Below are positions 49,364-57,853 of a stretch of DNA of 64,000 nt, piece by piece. The stretch's first letter is position 1. The number at the start of each line of letters is the position of its first letter. The translations under genes were made by a program, and so were the position numbers. Source of the stretch: Bradyrhizobium hipponense (lineage in GTDB: Bacteria; Pseudomonadota; Alphaproteobacteria; Rhizobiales; Xanthobacteraceae). The notes beneath the pieces are model-generated. The model saw only the letters and a list, made by a program, of their open reading frames with translations. It ran no database searches and was not told the DNA's origin. The stretch is taken from contig NZ_VSTH01000099.1 in NCBI RefSeq assembly GCF_008123965.1, forward strand, positions 22,497 through 86,496, given 5' to 3'.

Positions 49364-51262
49364 ATGAACATCCGCTCCAACCCCGACAAGACCATCCCCG
49401 CCGTCACGACCGGCCCGCTGCCGTCGTCGCGAAAAATCTTCGCTTCGCCTGACGCCGCGCCGGAGCTGCGCGTGCCGCTGCGCGAGATCATCCTCTCCGA
49501 GGGCGCGGGCGAGCCGAACCTGCCGGTCTACGACACCTCCGGCCCCTACACCGACCCGAGCGTGACCATCGACGTCAACGCGGGTCTTGCCCGCAACCGC
49601 AAGGCCTGGGTGCTGGAGCGCGGCGGCGTCGAGGAATATGAGGGCCGGCAGGTCAAGCCGGAAGACAATGGCAGCGTCTCCACCGACAAGGCCGCGCGCG
49701 CCTTCTCGGCCTATCACAAGCCGCTGCGCGGGCTCGACGACCACAAGATCACCCAGCTCGAATTCGCCCGCGCCGGCATCATCACCAAGGAGATGATCTA
49801 CGTCGCCGCGCGCGAAAACCTCGGCCGCAAGCAGCAGCTCGAGCGCGCCGAGGCCGCCCTCGCCGACGGCGAAAGCTTTGGCGCGGAAGTGCCCGCCTTC
49901 ATCACCCCGGAGTTCGTCCGAGCTGAGATCGCGCGCGGCCGCGCCATCATTCCCTGCAACATCAACCACAGCGAGCTCGAGCCGATGATCATCGGCCGCA
50001 ACTTCCTCACCAAGATCAACGCCAATATCGGCAACTCCGCCGTGACATCGTCGGTCGAGGAAGAGGTCGAAAAGATGGTGTGGGCAATCCGCTGGGGCGC
50101 CGACACCGTGATGGACCTCTCGACGGGCCGCAACATTCACACCACCCGCGAATGGATCTTGCGCAACGCGCCGGTGCCGATCGGCACGGTGCCGATCTAC
50201 CAGGCGCTGGAGAAGTGCAACGGCGATCCGGTGCAGCTGACCTGGGAGCTCTACAAGGACACCTTGATCGAGCAGTGCGAGCAGGGCGTCGACTATTTCA
50301 CCATCCACGCCGGCGTGCGCCTGCAATACATCCACCTCACCGCCAACCGCGTTACCGGTATTGTTTCGCGTGGTGGTTCCATCATGGCGAAGTGGTGCCT
50401 GGCGCATCACAAGGAGAGCTTCCTTTATACGCATTTCGACGAGATCTGCGACCTGATGCGCAAGTATGACGTCTCGTTCTCGCTTGGCGACGGCCTGCGT
50501 CCGGGCTCGATCGCGGACGCCAACGACCGCGCGCAATTTGCTGAGCTGGAAACGCTCGGCGAACTGACAAAAATCGCGTGGGACAAGGGCTGCCAGGTCA
50601 TGATCGAGGGCCCCGGCCACGTGCCGATGCACAAGATCAAGATCAACATGGACAAGCAGCTCAAGGAATGTGGCGAGGCGCCGTTCTACACGCTCGGGCC
50701 GCTGACCACCGACATCGCGCCGGGCTACGACCACATCACCTCAGGCATTGGCGCGGCCATGATCGGCTGGTTCGGCTGCGCCATGCTCTGCTACGTCACG
50801 CCGAAAGAGCATCTCGGCCTGCCCGACCGCAACGACGTTAAGGTGGGCGTCATCACCTACAAGATCGCCGCCCACGCCTCCGATCTCGCCAAGGGCCACC
50901 CGGCGGCGCAACTGCGCGACGACGCACTCTCCCGCGCCCGTTTCGACTTCCGCTGGAGCGACCAGTTCAACCTCGGCCTCGATCCTGACACCGCCAAGAA
51001 CTTCCACGACGAGACCCTGCCGAAGGAAGCCCACAAGGTCGCCCACTTCTGCTCGATGTGCGGCCCAAAATTCTGCTCGATGAAGATCACGCAGGACGTG
51101 CGCGATTACGCGGCGACGCTGAACGACCCGGCGGCGGTGGGCATGTCGATGAGCGGAGTCGCCGAGGACGGCATGGCCAGGATGAGCGAGAAGTTCAAGG
51201 AGATGGGGAGCAGCGTGTACCTGGATGCGGAGAAGGTGAAGGAGAGCAATCGGGTGTTGTGA
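49364..51262 (+). CDS. thiC: Phosphomethylpyrimidine synthase ThiC
   Basis: Radical SAM-type enzyme converting aminoimidazole ribotide to the pyrimidine phosphate of thiamin. The 632-residue protein has the C-terminal [4Fe-4S] motif CSMCGPKFC. Other conserved blocks: VYDTSGPYTDP, INANIGNSAVTSSVEEEVEK, FTIHAGVRLQYIHLTANRVT and GPGHVPMHKI. GGAGGATCCC precedes the ATG. Last gene of the thi operon, followed by a bidirectional terminator. Confidence 0.97.
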   Translation: MNIRSNPDKTIPAVTTGPLPSSRKIFASPDAAPELRVPLREIILSEGAGEPNLPVYDTSGPYTDPSVTIDVNAGLARNRKAWVLERGGVEEYEGRQVKPEDNGSVSTDKAARAFSAYHKPLRGLDDHKITQLEFARAGIITKEMIYVAARENLGRKQQLERAEAALADGESFGAEVPAFITPEFVRAEIARGRAIIPCNINHSELEPMIIGRNFLTKINANIGNSAVTSSVEEEVEKMVWAIRWGADTVMDLSTGRNIHTTREWILRNAPVPIGTVPIYQALEKCNGDPVQLTWELYKDTLIEQCEQGVDYFTIHAGVRLQYIHLTANRVTGIVSRGGSIMAKWCLAHHKESFLYTHFDEICDLMRKYDVSFSLGDGLRPGSIADANDRAQFAELETLGELTKIAWDKGCQVMIEGPGHVPMHKIKINMDKQLKECGEAPFYTLGPLTTDIAPGYDHITSGIGAAMIGWFGCAMLCYVTPKEHLGLPDRNDVKVGVITYKIAAHASDLAKGHPAAQLRDDALSRARFDFRWSDQFNLGLDPDTAKNFHDETLPKEAHKVAHFCSMCGPKFCSMKITQDVRDYAATLNDPAAVGMSMSGVAEDGMARMSEKFKEMGSSVYLDAEKVKESNRVL

Positions 51263-51310
51263 GCGCGCCATCTTCGTCGTGCCCGGGCTCGACTCCATCA
51301 ATCGGAAACG

Positions 51311-51339
51311 AAAAGCCGGGCAAAACAGCCCGGCTTTTT
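51311..51339. terminator. Bidirectional rho-independent terminator between thiC and the DUF4262 gene
   Basis: Stem GCCGGGC (51315-51321) and GCCCGGC (51328-51334), with loop AAAACA, an A-tract on the left and TTTTT on the right, so it can stop both convergent transcripts. Confidence 0.85.
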
Positions 51340-51341
51340 GG

Positions 51342-51827
51342 TCAAGAAACCATTCTCTTCAACAACGGCTGCTGCTCTTTAACACCGGGTATGCATTCTG
51401 CCTCCCAGGGAAAGCGCCGATTGACGTCCTGCCAGATCACCTGGAGGCAGGGGAATGCGAGCCGGGATTTGGAGTAGAACCAGATCGCAGTGCCCAAGTA
51501 TTCGGGGTAAGCCTTAAACGGCACTTGCCAGAAGCCGAGCTTGTAGTCGTTCTCCAAGAAATCGTCGGAGATATCGCCATTGGAGAATTTGTGCCCCACC
51601 GCCACGCGATCACGGACAAGGTTGATTATGGCCTGCGCGTTCTCGGAGCGCTGGCCGAAGATGATAAGCTCGGGGTGGCCGTAGTTTAGAAACAGGCCGA
51701 TTGAAAATGCAAACGACGGATCGGCATCGGGAATTCCGACGATATGACAACCGTGATTGCGGACGTTGCGAAAAATGGCCTCGTCCGGCGCTCCATCCGG
51801 TTTAGGCCATTCGAAATCGTCCAGCAT
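51342..51827 (-). CDS. DUF4262 domain protein
   Basis: Cytosolic protein of about 161 residues, unknown function. DUF4262 features: GCHIVGIPDADPSFAFSIGL, NYGHPELIIFGQRSENAQAI and NDYKLGFWQVPFKAYPEYLG. I use the ATG at 51827 (MLDDFEWPKPDG); the frame is open to an earlier start at 51878. Convergent with thiC. Confidence 0.85.
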   Translation of the reverse strand: MLDDFEWPKPDGAPDEAIFRNVRNHGCHIVGIPDADPSFAFSIGLFLNYGHPELIIFGQRSENAQAIINLVRDRVAVGHKFSNGDISDDFLENDYKLGFWQVPFKAYPEYLGTAIWFYSKSRLAFPCLQVIWQDVNRRFPWEAECIPGVKEQQPLLKRMVS

Positions 51828-51943
51828 TCGCGGCGCTCCGCGGCGAGATCGGAAGAGGGGCGTAGCGTAACCCATCACTTGACTTTCGCAACTCCAACTG
51901 CCGCGATGACGGCTACGTCCACACCATTCTACGGACCGGCGCT

Positions 51944-52456
51944 TTGCCTCTAGCCAACCTCCATCGCCTCCCCGACCAGCTTCGCCCCAACCTCCGCCTC
52001 GTCTTCGTCGGCACCGCCGCGAGCACCCGCTCGGCCGCCGTCGGGCATTATTACGCCCATCCCGGCAACCGGTTCTGGCGTGCGATCCATGAGGCCGGCA
52101 TCACGCCGCGGCGCTATCAGCCGAGCGAATTCGCCGCGCTGCTCGAACTCGGGATCGGCTTCACCGATCTCTCCAAGTCGGGCGCCGGGATGGATCACCA
52201 GATCGCGGCCGCGTTGATCGACGTGGCGGGGTTCAAGGCCAAGATCGAAATGTATAGGCCGAGGACGATTGCGTTCACGAGCAAGAAGGCGGCGAGCCTG
52301 TTTTATGGCAGGTCGTCGGGCGTGATTTCGCTGGGGCGGCAGCAACGTGATGGAAGTCTGCCCGAAGTGTTCGTGCTGCCATCGCCGTCCGGCGCCGCAT
52401 CCGGGCATTGGACGCTGGAGCCGTGGCGCGAGCTGGCGAAGTGGATCGGTTCGTAA
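51944..52456 (+). CDS. Mug/uracil-DNA-glycosylase superfamily protein with atypical motif 1
   Basis: Predicted DNA glycosylase of 170 residues. LRLVFVGTAASTRSAAVGHY aligns by eye with motif 1 of the Mug/TDG family, whose catalytic Asn (GINPG) is missing here (GTAAS). YYAHPGNRFWRAIHEAGITP, GIGFTDLSKSGAGMD and LPSPSGAASGHW match the other family positions. A deoxyinosine- or uracil-DNA glycosylase role, or a non-catalytic member, are all possible. Starts at TTG. Confidence 0.72.
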   Translation: MPLANLHRLPDQLRPNLRLVFVGTAASTRSAAVGHYYAHPGNRFWRAIHEAGITPRRYQPSEFAALLELGIGFTDLSKSGAGMDHQIAAALIDVAGFKAKIEMYRPRTIAFTSKKAASLFYGRSSGVISLGRQQRDGSLPEVFVLPSPSGAASGHWTLEPWRELAKWIGS

Positions 52457-52488
52457 TGTGAGTTAGCGACAGCGCCCCAAACTCAGCT

Positions 52489-52610
52489 GTCGTCCTGGCG
52501 AAAGCCAGGACCCATTACCCCAGGACAAAGTTTGGCGAAGACTCGTGGTCCTGCGACCGTCCGCAACCGATAGATTCCGCGGTATGGGTCCTGGCTTTCG
52601 CCAGGACGAC
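52489..52610. repeat. Intergenic repeat, family D
   Basis: GTCGTCCTGGCGAAAGCCAGG and CCTGGCTTTCGCCAGGACGAC arms with inner GACCCAT and ATGGGTC. First of two elements filling the 425-bp gap 52457-52881; the stretch between them (52611-52747) shows no gene. Confidence 0.85.
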
Positions 52611-52747
52611 GCCGTGGGTTTGGGCGGCACGCGCGATGAAAGCCAAATAAGTTGTCGGAATCCGCACCCGCCGTTCGTCCTCTGGATGCAAAGCGCGAGA
52701 ACTGAACGACCCGCAATCGCCGGCGAGCGGCCGCGCTGCCGCAACCC

Positions 52748-52864
52748 CGTCATTGCGAGGAACTCGCGACAAAATTGCGGAGCAATTTTGCGCTGATGCG
52801 ACGAAGCAATCGAGGGTCTCTCCGCGGATAGATTCTGGATTGCTTCGCGGCGCTCGCAATGACG
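52748..52864. repeat. Intergenic repeat, family A
   Basis: CGTCATTGCGAGGAACTCGC and GCGCTCGCAATGACG arms, with inner GAAGCAATC and GATTGCTTC and the small CAAAATTGCGGAGCAATTTTG palindrome. It ends 17 bp before the GST start codon. Confidence 0.85.
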
Positions 52865-52881
52865 GAATATGGAGCCATCTG

Positions 52882-53532
52882 ATGCCCCCCACCATCACCG
52901 CCTTCGAAAACTCACCCGACCGCGGCAGGGGGCTGGCGCGTGACATGCCGGTCCGCTGGGCGCTGGAGGAAGTGGGCCAACCTTACGACGTCCGCCTCGT
53001 ATCGTTCAGCGCGATGAAACAGCCCGCGCACCTCGCGCTGCATCCGTTCGGACAAATTCCGACCTATGAGGACGGCGATCTCGCCCTGTTCGAGTCGGGC
53101 GCGATCGTGCTCCACGTCGCCGAGCGCCATGATGGGCTGCTGCCGGTCGAGGCGAATGCCAGGAGCCGCGCGATCGCGTGGATGTTTGCCGCGCTGAGCA
53201 CGCTGGAGCCGCCGATCGTCGAGCTCGCGATGGCCATGCTGTTCGAGCGCGACAAGCCCTGGTACGAGGAGCGCCTGCCTATGCTGCAAGATCGCGTCCG
53301 TGTCCGGCTCGGCGAGTTGTCCGCGCACCTCGGCAAAGCCGACTGGCTCGACGGTGCGTTCAGCGCCGGCGATCTCCTGACGGTGGCCGTGCTGCGCAGG
53401 TTGAACACATCGGGCCTGCTGGACGAATATCCCGATGTCGCCGCCTATGTCGCCCGCGGCGAAGCGCGGCTGGCGTTCAGGCGTGCGTTCGAGGCTCAAT
53501 TGGCGGTGTTTACCGCCGCATCGACCGGCTGA
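52882..53532 (+). CDS. Glutathione S-transferase family protein
   Basis: GST of 216 residues. Thioredoxin-like N-terminal domain: VRWALEEVGQPYDVRLVSFS and HLALHPFGQIPTYEDGDLAL FESGAIVLHVAERHDG, with the cis-Pro (QIPTYEDG) and the ESGAI glutathione-binding motif. All-alpha C-terminal domain contains GKADWLDGAFSAGDLLTVAV, a normal N-capping box. Starts at the ATG at 52882 because the frame upstream lies in the repeat. Substrate unknown. Confidence 0.9.
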   Translation: MPPTITAFENSPDRGRGLARDMPVRWALEEVGQPYDVRLVSFSAMKQPAHLALHPFGQIPTYEDGDLALFESGAIVLHVAERHDGLLPVEANARSRAIAWMFAALSTLEPPIVELAMAMLFERDKPWYEERLPMLQDRVRVRLGELSAHLGKADWLDGAFSAGDLLTVAVLRRLNTSGLLDEYPDVAAYVARGEARLAFRRAFEAQLAVFTAASTG

Positions 53533-53558
53533 GAAGGCCGTCCTGCAATCACCGGCCC

Positions 53559-53996
53559 TCACCCCGCATACGCCCGGTCCAGATCCGCAATCACGATCTT
53601 CTTCATCTGCATCATCGCCTGCATGACGCGACCCGCTTTGGTGCGGTCGGGGTCGCCGAGGTAGCGGGAAAGCGCGGTCGGGATCACCTGCCAGGACAGA
53701 CCGAACTTGTCCTTGAGCCAGCCGCACCTGGATTCTTCACCACCGTCCGCGGTGAGCCGGCTCCAGAAATAGTCGACCTCACCTTGCGTCTCCACGCTGA
53801 TGAAGAACGATACCGCCTCGTTGAAGTGGTATTGCGGACCGCCATTGAGCGCATTGAAGCGCTGCCCCTCGAGCTCGAACACCGCCATGAAGTCGCTGAC
53901 GGTCTCGATCTTGGCGTTGGGAAACACCGATTTGTAGAAGGCGACGGCTTCGGGGACGTTGTTGTCGAACCAGAGGAACGGCGTGATGGAGGTCAT
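53559..53996 (-). CDS. VOC family (PhnB-like) protein
   Basis: Vicinal-oxygen-chelate fold protein of 145 residues starting MTSITPFLWFDNNVPEAVAF. YKSVFPNAKIETVSDFMAVF, NALNGGPQYHFNEAVSFFIS and GEVDYFWSRLTADGGEESRC are typical of the PhnB-like group often mislabelled as 3-demethylubiquinone methyltransferases. No enzyme activity is assignable. Start at 53996; the 5' in-frame extension is not family-like. Confidence 0.88.
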   Translation of the reverse strand: MTSITPFLWFDNNVPEAVAFYKSVFPNAKIETVSDFMAVFELEGQRFNALNGGPQYHFNEAVSFFISVETQGEVDYFWSRLTADGGEESRCGWLKDKFGLSWQVIPTALSRYLGDPDRTKAGRVMQAMMQMKKIVIADLDRAYAG

Positions 53997-54146
53997 GAAC
54001 GGGTATCCTTGGTGATGAAAAGAGGCGCGCAAGCGCGGCCTCATCCGGAGGACGAAGAACCAGACCGCTATCCGACAGGCAGGGCATCTTTTTTTTCACC
54101 GACCCTGTATGATGGGCCTGAAGTTGCCCGGTTGAGGAGCCCGCCC

Positions 54147-54842
54147 ATGCTGACCCTCTATTCCTACCCGGAACTGTGCGGCGTCGCCGACAACAATGGC
54201 TATGGCCTCAAGGTCTATGCCTTCCTCAAGCTCGCGGGCGTGCCGTTCGTGCACGAGCACCTGTTCGATGCCTCCGCCGCGCCGCGCGGGCAGTTGCCCT
54301 ACATCGTCGATGACGGCGAGACCATCGGCGACAGCGAGACGATCATCGCGCATGCGATCGCAAAATATCGCCTGACCATCGATGCCAAGCTTTCACCGGA
54401 GCAGCGCCGCACCAACCATCTGGTCACGCGCATGCTGGACGATCTCTACTGGGTGATGTCGTATTCGCGCTGGAAGGACGAGCGCTACTATCCGGCGTTT
54501 CGCGATGCCTTCATCGCACAACATAAGCAGATCGATGCCGCGGGACTGGACAAGGCCAAGGCCTACAACGCGCAGCGTTATCATTTCCAGGGCATCGGCC
54601 GCTACACGCCCGAGCAGGCCTATGCGCGGGGCCTGGCCGACCTCCAGGTGCTGGCCGAGATCGTGCCCGCGACGGGCTTTGTCCATGGCGATGCGCCGAC
54701 CGGCATCGATGCCGGCATCTACGGTTTTGTCGCCAACATCTATTTCCTGCCGATTCCGACGCCGCTGAAAGCGTTCGTCGATGCGCACGGAAATCTCGTG
54801 GCGCATTGCGAGCGGATTCATACGGCGGTGAGTGGATCGTAA
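54147..54842 (+). CDS. Glutathione S-transferase/metaxin-like protein
   Basis: Protein of 231 residues with an N-terminal thioredoxin-like domain (LTLYSYPELCGVADNNGYGL, then KLAGVPFVHEHLFDASAAPR, GQLPYIVDDGETIGDSETII) like that of metaxin/FAXC-type GSTs. The C-terminal domain is helical and includes GRYTPEQAYARGLADLQVLA and GDAPTGIDAGIYGFVANIYF. These bacterial proteins usually lack strong GST activity. TTGAGGAGCC lies upstream of the ATG. Confidence 0.85.
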   Translation: MLTLYSYPELCGVADNNGYGLKVYAFLKLAGVPFVHEHLFDASAAPRGQLPYIVDDGETIGDSETIIAHAIAKYRLTIDAKLSPEQRRTNHLVTRMLDDLYWVMSYSRWKDERYYPAFRDAFIAQHKQIDAAGLDKAKAYNAQRYHFQGIGRYTPEQAYARGLADLQVLAEIVPATGFVHGDAPTGIDAGIYGFVANIYFLPIPTPLKAFVDAHGNLVAHCERIHTAVSGS

Positions 54843-54850
54843 TTCGTAGC

Positions 54851-54945
54851 TCGTAGGGTGGGCAAAGCGAAGCGTGCCCACCAACTCTGTCAGCGCTGCT
54901 GAGATGGTGGGCACGGCGCTTGCGCGCCTTTTCCCACCCTACGAG
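54851..54945. repeat. Intergenic repeat, family F (TCGTAGGGTGGGCAAAG type)
   Basis: Arms TCGTAGGGTGGG and CCCACCCTACGA, with inner GCGTGCCCACCA and TGGTGGGCACGGC. Single copy in this window, between convergent genes. Confidence 0.82.
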
Positions 54946-54951
54946 ACCTGC

Positions 54952-55386
54952 CTACCGCATCGTGATCGCCAGCCCGCTGAGATCCGCGTTGGCCATCAGG
55001 CCGACCTGCGATCCCGTCAACTCCAGCACCGCGCCCTTCTGGTTGGTCAGCACGATGGCGCGTGCGCCGCGGCCGATCGCGAGGCCGGCACCGGCGGCGC
55101 CGTAGACGCCGGCAACGTCGGAGGGACGGTTGATGTTGGAGACGCGGCCGCGCAGCACGGTCTTGGAGCCGCCGAACACGAGGCCGTAGTCGAGCCCGCC
55201 GCTGGAGAGCGAATAGGCGCGGCCGTGGAAGTTCAGCACGCCAGAGCCGCCCGAGCCGCCGATGATCCAGCCCGCCTTGTAGATCGTCAGCACCACGGTG
55301 CCGCCGTCGGCCAGCGCCGTCGTCGAGAGGCCGGCAAGCGCGGCAATGGCGAGGAGCGCGACGCGCAAGGTGGAAGCGATCTTCAT
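54952..55386 (-). CDS. Exported small beta-rich protein, DUF1134/EipA-like
   Basis: Periplasmic protein of 144 residues. Signal peptide VALLAIAALAGLSTTALADG. The mature part is Gly-rich and beta: YKAGWIIGGSGGSGVLNFHG, GGLDYGLVFGGSKTVLRGRV and EIPA-like GAGLAIGRGARAIVLTNQKG. EipA (DUF1134) is a small cell-envelope integrity protein conserved in alphaproteobacteria; this sequence resembles it but is a divergent, shorter member at best. Start at 55386 is preceded by GGAGACGCC. Confidence 0.65.
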   Translation of the reverse strand: MKIASTLRVALLAIAALAGLSTTALADGGTVVLTIYKAGWIIGGSGGSGVLNFHGRAYSLSSGGLDYGLVFGGSKTVLRGRVSNINRPSDVAGVYGAAGAGLAIGRGARAIVLTNQKGAVLELTGSQVGLMANADLSGLAITMR

Positions 55387-55508
55387 GGGGCGTCTCCGGA
55401 GGCTATTTTTCAAGGGTGGAATCGAATCAGATGGGCCGAATGTACCCGATCGATCGCGGCGGCAACATGATGGCGGCTATATGCGCTAACGTTCCGCATC
55501 CGCTGTGT

Positions 55509-55594
55509 CGTCATGCCCGGGCTTGTCCCGGGCATCCACGTTCTTCGCGGCGCCGGAGCGGCCGTGGATGGCCGGGACAAGCCCGGCCATGACG
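55509..55594. repeat. Intergenic repeat, family B
   Basis: CGTCATGCCCGGGCTTGTCC and GGACAAGCCCGGCCATGACG arms. It lies in the 458-bp gap 55387-55844; the remaining part (55595-55844) is comparatively AT-rich (55625-55760 especially) and shows no gene or recognised signal. Confidence 0.88.
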
Positions 55595-55844
55595 CCGTTG
55601 AGAGTTCGTGCCACAAAAAGCGCCACTGCCATCATGCCATTCTGCCCCTGTTTTGCCCGACGGAGCAAATGATTGTTTTGCTTTTACCGAATTAGAAAAA
55701 GATCAATGATTTCTGCTTGATGCCTACTGTGCATGGGGTTGTTTTCGCATTTTTTGTTTTGCGCCCTCGCCGCCCGTCAATTCCGATTGCAACTCCCCTG
55801 CATGTCGCTACGCTCATGCGCCGACACGACGTCCGAGGTGACCC

Positions 55845-56228
55845 ATGCCGATCCAGCATTTTGCGCCCCCGCCGCACGTCAAGGCGCCGCCACTGTCCTT
55901 TGCCGCACGGGCCGGCGACCTCCTGTTCATCTCCGGCATTCCCGGCTTCGATGCCAAGGGCGCGCTGCCGGACGGCTTCGAGGCGCAGTTCGCCAACGTC
56001 GTCGTCAACATCAAGCGCGTGCTGGATGAGGCCGGCGCCACGATGCGCGACCTCGTCAAGGTCAACGTGCTCTTGACCCGCGCCGCCGATGTCGCGGCGA
56101 TGAACGCGCTCTATGCCGGCGCATTCGGCCCGCCGCCCTACCCGGCACGCACCACCTGCGTGGTGCAGGCGCTGCCCGATCCGAAGATGCTAATCGAGAT
56201 CGAGGCGGTGGCCTCGCTTTCGAAGTGA
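55845..56228 (+). CDS. RidA family (YjgF/YER057c/UK114) protein
   Basis: Trimeric reactive-enamine deaminase-type protein of 127 residues. Signature-like parts are LSFAARAGDLLFISGIPGFD, QFANVVVNIKRVLDEAGATM and PYPARTTCVVQALPDPKMLI, where the conserved Arg of the pocket (PARTTCVV) is present. RidA detoxifies 2-aminoacrylate. No operon partner; the upstream 250 bp are AT-rich. Confidence 0.9.
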   Translation: MPIQHFAPPPHVKAPPLSFAARAGDLLFISGIPGFDAKGALPDGFEAQFANVVVNIKRVLDEAGATMRDLVKVNVLLTRAADVAAMNALYAGAFGPPPYPARTTCVVQALPDPKMLIEIEAVASLSK

Positions 56229-56384
56229 ACCACGTCCGGCGCGTGTGACCTGCCGGGCACTCGGCCAAACCAAGTGCGCGGCTCTCTCTGACATATCCGT
56301 GAAACGGCGGCTCCCCCGCTTGCAAAGGACCGGCTTTTCTCGCACGAATTTTCAGGTCACACTTTCCCATCAGGAGATTTTTGC

Positions 56385-56645
56385 ATGCGTCGCGTTCTCG
56401 CTCTTTGTGCCGTTGCCGGCATCGTCACCTCCGCGTTCGCCGTGCCGGCCTCGGCGGCAGTCGGCTATTACGTGATCCGCTGGGACAACACCGGCATCTG
56501 CCAGGTCTGGAACGAGGACCTGAAGTACAAGCCGTTCCAGTGGGGGACTTCGACCTACAAGATCGTCAGCAAGCCGCTGCCGACCTTCGCGGCGGCTTCT
56601 GATCTTCAGATCAAGCTGCGCGCGGAGCGCCGCTGCACGCTCTGA
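56385..56645 (+). CDS. Small exported protein, first of a tandem pair
   Basis: 86 residues: signal peptide RVLALCAVAGIVTSAFAVPA SA, then GYYVIRWDNTGICQVWNEDL KYKPFQWGT. It resembles the product of the next gene by eye: start MRR-(V/I), GY(Y/H)-(V/L)IRW, (I/A)CQ(V/I)W(N/D)E. Each mature protein has two Cys, probably a disulfide. A terminator follows at 56671. Unknown function; expressed separately from the second copy. Confidence 0.75.
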   Translation: MRRVLALCAVAGIVTSAFAVPASAAVGYYVIRWDNTGICQVWNEDLKYKPFQWGTSTYKIVSKPLPTFAAASDLQIKLRAERRCTL

Positions 56646-56670
56646 ACCGGCTCACGGCAGACCGGGTTTG

Positions 56671-56703
56671 AAGGCGGGTTGCGCGAGCAGCCCGCTTTTT
56701 TCT
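56671..56703 (+). terminator. Terminator after the first small exported protein
   Basis: Stem GCGGG and CCCGC with inner GC/GC pairs (56674-56694 region), followed by a run of seven T residues. Confidence 0.7.
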
Positions 56704-56895
56704 TGTCCAAGGCCACGACGCCGCCAGCCCTGTTTTTCCGCCAAATTCCGGCATTGCCAGTCCGCACGCTTTGAACCTGTCGCGGCTTGCCGCCTACTCA
56801 CATCTTGTTCGGGGCGCGCTCCCCAAAAGCGTCCCGCACCACGCCTCCCGTCATTGTCGGGAGGCGCATCATATCTTTCATTTGAGGAGCTGATC

Positions 56896-57144
56896 ATGCG
56901 TCGTATTTCCGTGCTGTGCGCTGCCGTGGGTCTTGCCGTGACCGCCTTCGTCGCCGCGAGCCCGGCCGAAGCCGGCTATCATTTGATCCGCTGGGCAGAC
57001 AGCGGCGCTTGCCAGATCTGGGACGAGAGCATTCCGACCACGCCATGGCCGTCCGGCTATCACCGCGCCAGCGTGACCGTCCCGACCTTGCTCGCCGCGA
57101 TCAACCTGAAGGATGACGCGTTGAAGCACGGCCACTGCACCTGA
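56896..57144 (+). CDS. Small exported protein, second of a tandem pair
   Basis: 82 residues with signal peptide RISVLCAAVGLAVTAFVAAS PAEA, then GYHLIRWADSGACQIWDESI. It is a paralogue of the gene 250 bp upstream, with the same two mature Cys (CQIW and the C-terminal GHCT). TTTGAGGAGC lies before the ATG at 56896. It has its own terminator. Unknown function. Confidence 0.75.
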   Translation: MRRISVLCAAVGLAVTAFVAASPAEAGYHLIRWADSGACQIWDESIPTTPWPSGYHRASVTVPTLLAAINLKDDALKHGHCT

Positions 57145-57170
57145 TAAGAATTCGATCGGCGGACGGAAGA

Positions 57171-57215
57171 GCCGGGCAAGGGCGCCACATCGCGTCCTTG
57201 CCCGCTTGCATTTTT
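57171..57215 (+). terminator. Terminator after the second small exported protein
   Basis: Stem CGGGCAAGG (57173-57181) and CCTTGCCCG (57196-57204), followed by CTTGCATTTTT. Confidence 0.75.
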
Positions 57216-57256
57216 ACTCGCACACAGCGGCTGACGAGGCGCAGTGAGCCAGCGCC

Positions 57257-57760
57257 TCACGCGTCCTTGTTGGCGCCGGGATGGATCAGGATGTCGCGCG
57301 CGGCGGCGAGCTCGATGAAGGCTTGCGCGCTGCCACCCTGGTCGGGATGCCTGCCCTTGGCGGCGCGGCGATAGGCCTGGTTGATGTCCTCGCAGGTGAG
57401 CTGCACGGCGAGCGGCAGGCCGAGCATCCTGCGCGCGCGGTCCTCGCTGGAAAGCTTCTTCGGCATCGCGTTGCGGCGGCCGAAGCGCGGCGCCGTCAGA
57501 TCATGAATGACGTCGAGGACGACGCCGATGCGGCGCTGGGCTGCGAGTCTGACGCCGTGATCGTCGTTGTCGACGGCCTGGCGCAGCACGGGAAGCGCCT
57601 GCTCGGCTGCCTGCCGCAGCGTGATATCGGTGCTCATCCGCACGATCTCGGCCACCAGCCGGCCCGCCTCGGGCCAGTCGCCGGACTCCGCCGACCGCAG
57701 GCGCTCGAGCGCCAGTTTCCAGGATTCAAGCCGTTCCATCATGCGCGCAACGTTTAGCAA
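57257..57760 (-). CDS. J-domain (DnaJ-like) protein
   Basis: Protein of 167 residues. The C-terminal J domain lies at about residues 110-160: GLPLAVQLTCEDINQAYRRA, then AAKGRHPDQGGSAQAFIELA, with the HPD motif of DnaJ intact. The N-terminal 95 residues are helical and Leu/Arg-rich (SWKLALERLRSAESGDWPEA), perhaps a substrate or partner site. Could stimulate DnaK ATPase. Divergent from the SDR gene. Confidence 0.85.
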   Translation of the reverse strand: MLNVARMMERLESWKLALERLRSAESGDWPEAGRLVAEIVRMSTDITLRQAAEQALPVLRQAVDNDDHGVRLAAQRRIGVVLDVIHDLTAPRFGRRNAMPKKLSSEDRARRMLGLPLAVQLTCEDINQAYRRAAKGRHPDQGGSAQAFIELAAARDILIHPGANKDA

Positions 57761-57853
57761 TCAAGGTCAGTATGCCGAGGCCGCCGTTTCCGACCCCTTA
57801 ATTTCGAGTTAGCCTTTCATGAAACTTCGAAACGAATCCGGGAGGAATATGCC

